This document shows positions 61,621 to 64,000 of a stretch of 64,000 nucleotides of DNA, piece after piece. The position numbers were made by a program, and so were the translations under genes. The stretch is from Paraescarpia echinospica. Lineage: Eukaryota > Annelida > Polychaeta > Sabellida > Siboglinidae. Location: contig CM034533.1 in the NCBI GenBank assembly GCA_020002185.1, positions 74,896,976 to 74,960,975 on the forward strand. Direction: 5' to 3'. The notes under the pieces were generated by a model that saw nothing but the letters and a program-made list of their open reading frames with translations, had not been told where the DNA came from and did not search any database. Positions within the stretch are counted from its first letter, which is position 1. The number at the start of each line of letters is the position of its first letter.

Positions 61621-62994
61621 AGTGAACAGAATGCACCAATTCTAAACAATCTAGGAAACCAGACGCAGAAGTAGCCGTGTTGAGTTTGCCTACCTCAACC
61701 TGAAGCTATACATTGTTCCTGCTGGATGTCATAGTTTGCCTACCTCCACCAAAAGTTGTACATTACCCTGCTGGATGTCATACTTTGCTTACCTGAGCCA
61801 GAAGTTCTACATTACCCTGCTGGATGTCATAGTTTGCCTACCTCTACCAAAAGTTCTACATTACCCTGCTGGATGTCATAGTTTGCCTACCTCTACCAAA
61901 AGTTGTACATTACCCTGCTGGATGTCATACTTTGCTTACCTGAGCCAGAAGTTCTACATTACCCTGCTGGATGTCATAGTTTGCCTACCTCCACCAAAAG
62001 TTGTACATTACCCTGCTGGATGTCATACTTTGCTTACCTGAGCCAGAAGTTCTACATTACCCTGCTGGATGTCATAGTTTGCCTACCTCCACCAAAAGTT
62101 CTACATTACCCTGCTGGATGTCATACTTTGCTTTTACCTGAGCCAGAAGTTCTACATTACCCCTGCTGGATGCCGTCATAGTTTGCCTAATTTCTCTACC
62201 AAAAGTTCTGGCTACATTACCCCGTTGATGTCATAGGTTTGCCTACCTCTACCAAAGTTGTACATTACCCGTTGATGTCATACTTTGCTTACCTGAGCCA
62301 GAAGTTCTACATTACCCTGCTGGATGTCATAGTTTGCCTACCTCTACCAAAAGTTGTACATTACCCTGCTGGATGTCATACTTTGCTTACCTGAGCCAGA
62401 AGTTCTACATTACCCTGCTGGATGTCATAGTTTGCCTACCTCCACCAAAAGTTGTACATTACCCTGCTGGATGTCATACTTTGCTTACCTGAGCCAGAAG
62501 TTCTACATTACCCTGCTGGATGTCATAGTTTGCCTACCTCGGCCAGAAGTTCTACATTACCCTGCTGGATGTCATAGTTTGCCTACCTGAGCCAGAAGTT
62601 CTACATTAATCTGCTGGATGTCAGAGTTTGCCTACCTCGGCCAGAAGTTCTACATTACCCTGCTGGATAACATAGTTTGCCTACCTCAGCCAGAAGTTCT
62701 ACATTGCCCTGCTGAATAACATAGTTTGCCTACCTCGGCCAGAAGTTCTACATTGCCCTGCTGAATAACATAGTTTGCCTACCTCGGCCAGAAGTTCTAC
62801 ATTACCCTGTTGGATAACATAGTTTGCCTACCTCAGCCAGAAGTTCTACATTGCCCTGCTGAATGTCGTAGTTGAAACGGAAGTAAAGGTCTCTCAGATG
62901 GAGACCAACGGCAGAGACAGCATAGGCCTCCGCGAGAACGGGAAACAACTTGTACTGCTGCGTCACGTAGTCGAGAATCTGAGGCTCTACACCA
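35435..62994 (-). CDS. ACOX1: Peroxisomal acyl-CoA oxidase 1-like gene, seven 3' exons (5' part outside window)
   Basis: Acyl-CoA oxidase catalyses the first, H2O2-producing step of peroxisomal fatty-acid beta-oxidation, using FAD to make trans-2-enoyl-CoA. Exons on the minus strand: 62994-62832, 59479-59289, 47486-47334, 45984-45879, 41956-41810, 41128-40922 and 35500-35435. All have AG/GT borders and join in phase, giving about 341 residues against roughly 660 for the animal enzyme, so the N-terminal half lies beyond 64000. In order the product shows EPQILDY..TQQYKLFP, CGGHGFS, TYEGENTV (its first Glu matches the catalytic base of the family), LCLLYATYG, ALVDAFDISDHILGSVLGRYDG, and a C-terminal SKL (PTS1). 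ACOX1 fits better than ACOX2 or ACOX3 because of the DAFD..LGSVLGRYDG and QILDY segments. Four of six introns carry minisatellites anchored on a splice junction. No frameshift or stop is seen in any exon, so the gene is probably functional. Confidence 0.93.
35501..36240. other. Last ACOX intron, AT-rich part and probable CR1 5' UTR
   Basis: AT-rich to about 36000, then sequence leading into the CR1 ORF1 start at 36245. The exact 5' end of the element is not defined. Confidence 0.45.
36245..38790 (+). pseudogene. Degenerate CR1-like non-LTR retrotransposon
   Basis: ORF1 opens at 36245 with a cysteine-rich PHD-like start (VCDHCHSWVDF..SGCGKSW..FQCIGC), then a long Lys/Glu-rich low-complexity stretch. 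An esterase/SGNH-hydrolase domain follows (SILVHVGTNNADREGTTG, QIILSGILPV, DLWGYFVG, RDGLHLSGKGA), ending at 37458. Its catalytic GDS block is GES followed by a stop near 36973. Reverse transcriptase follows immediately (NYRPVSLTSVICKLLEKLI, QKAFDKVPHERLL, GVPQGSVLGPILFLIYVNDL, KFADDTKVF) with stops and frameshifts. The apurinic endonuclease that should precede RT is missing, so an internal deletion has joined ORF1 to mid-ORF2. It lies antisense in the last intron of the ACOX1-like gene. Confidence 0.88.
39013..40971 (-). repeat. 40-bp junction-spanning minisatellite, about 48 units, each with a 5' splice site
   Basis: Minus-strand unit: CCCCTCAATGAGACTCAG|GTGAGAACTTGTACAACATTAA (bar marks the donor). 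The real exon F end reads CCCCTCAATGCGACTCAG|GTGAGAAC, so the functional junction at 40922/40921 is the first member. The unit corresponds to the last 50 bp of exon F shortened by about 10 bp. Confidence 0.96.
40922..41128 (-). CDS. ACOX1: ACOX1-like exon F (LGSVLGRYDG)
   Basis: 207 bp, 69 codons, phase 0. The acceptor is ctcttgacag|AACGGC and the donor GCGACTCAG|GTGAGAAC. The peptide begins NGFMSSTQLELVNDQMLR and continues through ALVDAFDISDHILGSVLGRY to YENLYQWAQLSPLNATQ, the strongest ACOX1 match in the window. Its 3' end is the likely seed of the 40-bp array in the following intron. The donor GTGAGAACTTGT resembles the exon's own coding sequence ACGAGAACTTGT (codons Tyr-Glu-Asn-Leu). Confidence 0.97.
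41520..41765 (-). mobile_element. tRNA-derived SINE in intron E-F
   Basis: The minus-strand head reads agcgctgtagtgcagtggat agagctttgg, then B-box gggtttgaatcctgtg (41695-41710). The core ggtactcattcatacagctg is shared with the SINEs at 27425 and 16035. Confidence 0.75.
41810..41956 (-). CDS. ACOX1: ACOX1-like exon E
   Basis: 147 bp, 49 codons, phase 0 at both ends. The acceptor is tgtttacag|GCACAC and the donor CTGGAG|GTAAGT. The peptide begins AHSHNFVLKTFAQRIQQAE and ends LCLLYATYGVTTNSGEFLE, a close match to the ACOX1 LCLLYSLYGISQNAGDFLQ region. The first 17 bases of this exon and its acceptor are repeated in each unit of the 46-bp array lying immediately upstream in transcript order. Confidence 0.95.
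41941..44442 (-). repeat. 46-bp junction-spanning minisatellite, about 54 units, each with a 3' splice site
   Basis: Minus-strand unit: TAGTGATGTTGTTATTTACAG|GCACACTCTCACAACTT. The part after the bar is the first 17 bases of exon E, and the part before it is the polypyrimidine tract and AG acceptor. The functional acceptor (41957/41956) is the last unit in transcript order. Length variants come from caa or gag loss. Confidence 0.96.
44443..44830. other. Intron D-E, unassigned part
   Basis: AT-rich on the left; from about 44640 (ggtcttattagggaacatta) more GC-rich and TE-like. Nothing identified. Confidence 0.4.
44840..45815. repeat. 50-bp minisatellite, about 19 units, seeded in a SINE-like sequence
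   Basis: Unit tggcatgccaggcggatgtg, ccaaccactacatcactgta, ctcaaagtgg. The left edge reads cccgtccgggttttgaactc, resembling a B-box of a tRNA-derived SINE, so the array probably grew out of a SINE head. Open in all plus frames by periodicity. Confidence 0.92.
45879..45984 (-). CDS. ACOX1: ACOX1-like exon D
   Basis: 106 bp: one base finishing the split Arg codon, then 35 codons ending AAG|GTAAGG. The acceptor is tctgtttcag. The peptide is AVQKAARMYERCLQ..NAWNKAGVHLVLAAK, matching the ACOX1 helix with the WN..SVDLVRASEAH pattern. It joins in phase to exon E (AHSHNFVLKTF). The intron to exon C is only 1.35 kb and holds a TIR element. Confidence 0.9.
46266..47200. mobile_element. 935-bp TIR element, pogo/Tigger-like
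   Basis: CAGTAGTCCCTCTCTTC at 46266-46282 is exactly repeated inverted at 47184-47200, with TA on both flanks (46264-46265, 47201-47202). The interior has the ggacac/gtccctc motifs common in such MITEs but no recognisable transposase. It sits in the short intron between ACOX exons C and D. Confidence 0.85.
47334..47486 (-). CDS. ACOX1: ACOX1-like exon C
   Basis: 153 bp in phase 2 at both ends. The acceptor is tgttttcag|G and the donor TACAG|GTACAA. The joined codon AG+G gives Arg, then SLVKALLRVQKGVTLSGSMAYLSQ and SPVTIDALLKSYEWRVY. It aligns with the ACOX1 stretch that starts RFLMKSY and ends in the AYKLRAAR helix, but is less conserved than its neighbours, as usual for this linker. It is separated from exon B by an intron of about 11.8 kb made almost entirely of the 34-bp array. 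Confidence 0.9.
47487..48560. other. Intron B-C, non-array part, with a possible transposase remnant
   Basis: Mostly AT-rich. On the minus strand at about 48060-48121 a short stretch reads VEKYHQKGGIDLSDM, reminiscent of the GGVDLSD block of piggyBac-type transposases; too short for a firm call. Confidence 0.25.
48562..59322 (-). repeat. 34-bp junction-spanning minisatellite, about 315 units (10.7 kb), each with a 5' splice site
   Basis: Minus-strand unit: GTGAGAACACGGTGCTGTAC followed by ATTCAGTGTGGAAG (or GGGAG), then the next GTGAGAAC. The last 34 bp of ACOX exon B are the first unit (29/34 identical to the adjoining intronic unit). Large internal duplications have offsets of 1049 bp (51314/52363), 475 bp (55802/56277) and 1902 bp (56277/58179). 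Confidence 0.97.
59289..59479 (-). CDS. ACOX1: ACOX1-like exon B (CGGHGFS and catalytic-Glu motif)
   Basis: 191 bp, 63 codons plus two bases (AG), completed by G of exon C. The acceptor is ttccttccag and the donor is GGGAG|GTGAGAAC. The peptide runs IHSLSCGLKAFTTDLM, ETCRLACGGHGFSQASGLPK, then ACTYEGENTVLYIQCG. The Glu of YEG corresponds by family knowledge to the general base that abstracts the alpha proton (Glu421 in rat ACOX). The last 34 bp of this exon are the apparent seed of the 10.7-kb, 34-bp array that begins at the donor: exon and first intron unit agree at 29 of 34 positions. Confidence 0.95.
59480..59690. other. Intron A-B, unassigned part
   Basis: Unique-looking sequence upstream of exon B; includes its branch and acceptor region (ctgcttcatttgcttgatct...ccttccag on the minus strand). 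Confidence 0.5.
59705..59990. repeat. 35-bp minisatellite, about 8 units
   Basis: Unit gtagagggggtgttcagggt followed by ggcgcatggatgaac. Confidence 0.96.
60051..61456. repeat. 33-bp minisatellite, about 42 units
   Basis: Unit accatggcaatgacatacct followed by atatagcctagag. On the transcribed (minus) strand each unit contains TATAG|GTATGTCA, a consensus-like 5' splice site, but no exon edge matches it here. Several hundred codons are open on both strands owing to the 33-bp period. Confidence 0.97.
61587..61618. repeat. (AT)n microsatellite
   Basis: About 30 bp of pure alternating AT. Confidence 0.95.
61684..62880 (-). repeat. 49-bp junction-spanning minisatellite, about 23 units, each with a 5' splice site
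   Basis: Minus-strand unit: CAGGGTAATGTAGAACTTCTGGC + CGAG|GTAGGCAAACTATG. The end of ACOX exon A (CAGGGCAATGTAGAACTTCT, GGCTGAG) is the first member. Units alternate between ccaccaaaagtt and gagccagaagtt types in the left half. Units at 62140-62275 are irregular with many small indels. Confidence 0.95.
62832..62994 (-). CDS. ACOX1: ACOX1-like exon A (EPQILDY segment)
   Basis: 163 bp: one base that completes a codon split with the upstream exon, then 54 codons. The acceptor is ttttgcag at 62995-63002 and the donor is GAG|GTAGGC. The peptide starts GVEPQILDYVTQQYKLFPV and ends NYDIQQGNVELLAE, matching the helical domain that follows the beta domain in ACOX1. The last roughly 40 bp of the exon reappear in every unit of the 49-bp array that fills the start of the next intron. 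This is the most 5' exon of the gene inside the window. Confidence 0.93.
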
Positions 62995-63420
62995 CTGCAA
63001 AATGGCAGAGGTGGGAAATGCTTAGCCAATGGGATACCAGAAGGGTAGCCCTCCAGTAAATACTGTCCTGGGAACACATCAAGATACAGGTAAAAACCAA
63101 GACCACAGGGAAAATTCTTGAAGGGTTGTATTTTAAACTGTATTTCAATAAAAAAAACACTGCGCTATCAAGATAATGAGATTATAATCAATGGTGGACA
63201 GTGGCAGTATACTTTTAACTTTAAAAGGCAACACAAATTATACTAAAATATACTGTGTTTTACTTATGCCTACCACCCTATATGCCCTACCTCTGGCACA
63301 TCCCATGTTCAAGCGATCTTTAAAACTGCACCATATTCACTACCTCCATACAACATAATTATTGGTATATTGACGTTGGCCATAAAAAGGAAGAACAAGA
63401 AGCTACAGTTGTGTTGCCGC
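62995..63420. other. Start of the intron upstream of ACOX exon A
   Basis: Intron sequence, AT-rich, with nothing recognised besides the acceptor tract at 62995-63010. Confidence 0.5.
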
Positions 63421-63421
63421 A

Positions 63422-64000
63422 CCCTCACCATCCATTACATGCTGCACACTCACCAACCTTTACATGCTGCACACTCACCAACCATTACATGCTGCACACT
63501 CACCAATCATCACATGCTGCACACTCACCAACCATTACATGATGCACACTCACCAACCATTACATGCTGCACACTCACCAACCTTTACATGCTGCACACT
63601 CACCAACCATTACATGCTGCACATTCACCAACCATTACATGATGCACACTCACCAACCATTACATGATGCACACTCACCAACCTTTACATGCTGCACACT
63701 CACCAACCATTACATGCCGCACACTCACCAACCATTACATGCTGCACATTCACCAACCATTACATGCTGTACATTCACCAATCATTACATGCCGCACACT
63801 CACCAACCATTACATGCTGCACATTCACCAACCATTACATGCTGTACATTCACCAACCATTACATGCTGCACATTCACCAACCATTACATGCTGCACACT
63901 CACCAACCATTACATGCTGCACACTCACCAACCATTACATGCTGTACATTCACCAACCATTACATGCTGCACATTCCCCAAACATTACATGCTGCACACT
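63422..64000. repeat. 25-bp minisatellite, at least 23 units, truncated by the window edge
   Basis: Unit accattacatgctgcacact followed by cacca. On the minus strand each unit contains GGTTG|GTGAGTGTG, a good 5' splice-site match, in the intron that precedes exon A. By analogy with the other ACOX introns this may be another exon-end array. Confidence 0.95.

Noticed and set aside
60063..61649. Open frames of about 470-530 codons on both strands
   Set aside because: Product of a 33-bp period without stops in those frames; the translated repeat has no domain character and the region is an ACOX intron.

Overview
This is eukaryotic, metazoan, intron-rich DNA: tiny coding exons with GT-AG splice sites, non-LTR retrotransposon and SINE pieces, TIR elements, and more than half of the 64 kb (about 34 kb by my tally) in some twenty tandem-repeat arrays. 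CR1-like retroelements together with minisatellites that straddle exon-intron boundaries suggest a cephalochordate (amphioxus) or another marine deuterostome. That assignment is an inference.

Two genes can be supported, both on the minus strand. The right-hand gene (35435 to 62994, running past the right edge) is a peroxisomal acyl-CoA oxidase of the ACOX1 type. Seven consecutive 3' exons splice in phase and encode about the C-terminal half, including the catalytic-Glu motif TYEGEN, CGGHGFS, LGSVLGRYDG and a terminal SKL peroxisome signal. The left-hand gene (27892 down to 1779, running past the left edge) is unrecognised. It has a start exon (MSQILVDELTASQ) and at least twelve more exons of 15-21 codons, all phase 0. 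These encode an acidic, probably disordered chain with repeated (D/T)GY(V/L) tyrosine motifs, three of them YxxP.

Layout by position: 0-1.3 kb TG/CA repeats; 2.4-7 kb a LINE 3' remnant and 48-, 27- and 50-bp arrays; 7.8-11.3 kb a 65-bp array growing out of an exon; 12.9-20.5 kb a direct duplication of about 3.5-4.1 kb carrying three exons per copy; 21-28 kb introns with transposon debris, a LINE split by a 1.2-kb TIR element, two SINEs and the first exon; 28-35 kb intergenic arrays; 35.4-64 kb the acyl-CoA oxidase gene, with a dead CR1 element in its last intron.

The main observation is that five arrays are anchored on splice junctions of these two genes: four of six visible ACOX introns and one intron of the other gene. 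Each repeat unit copies the exon edge plus a complete 5' (or 3') splice site, so the introns open with roughly 23, 48, 53 and 315 tandem donors, or end with about 54 tandem acceptors. In two introns the first bases GTGAGAAC look like a copy of coding sequence from the exon itself, as expected if the intron edge arose by tandem duplication of exon DNA.
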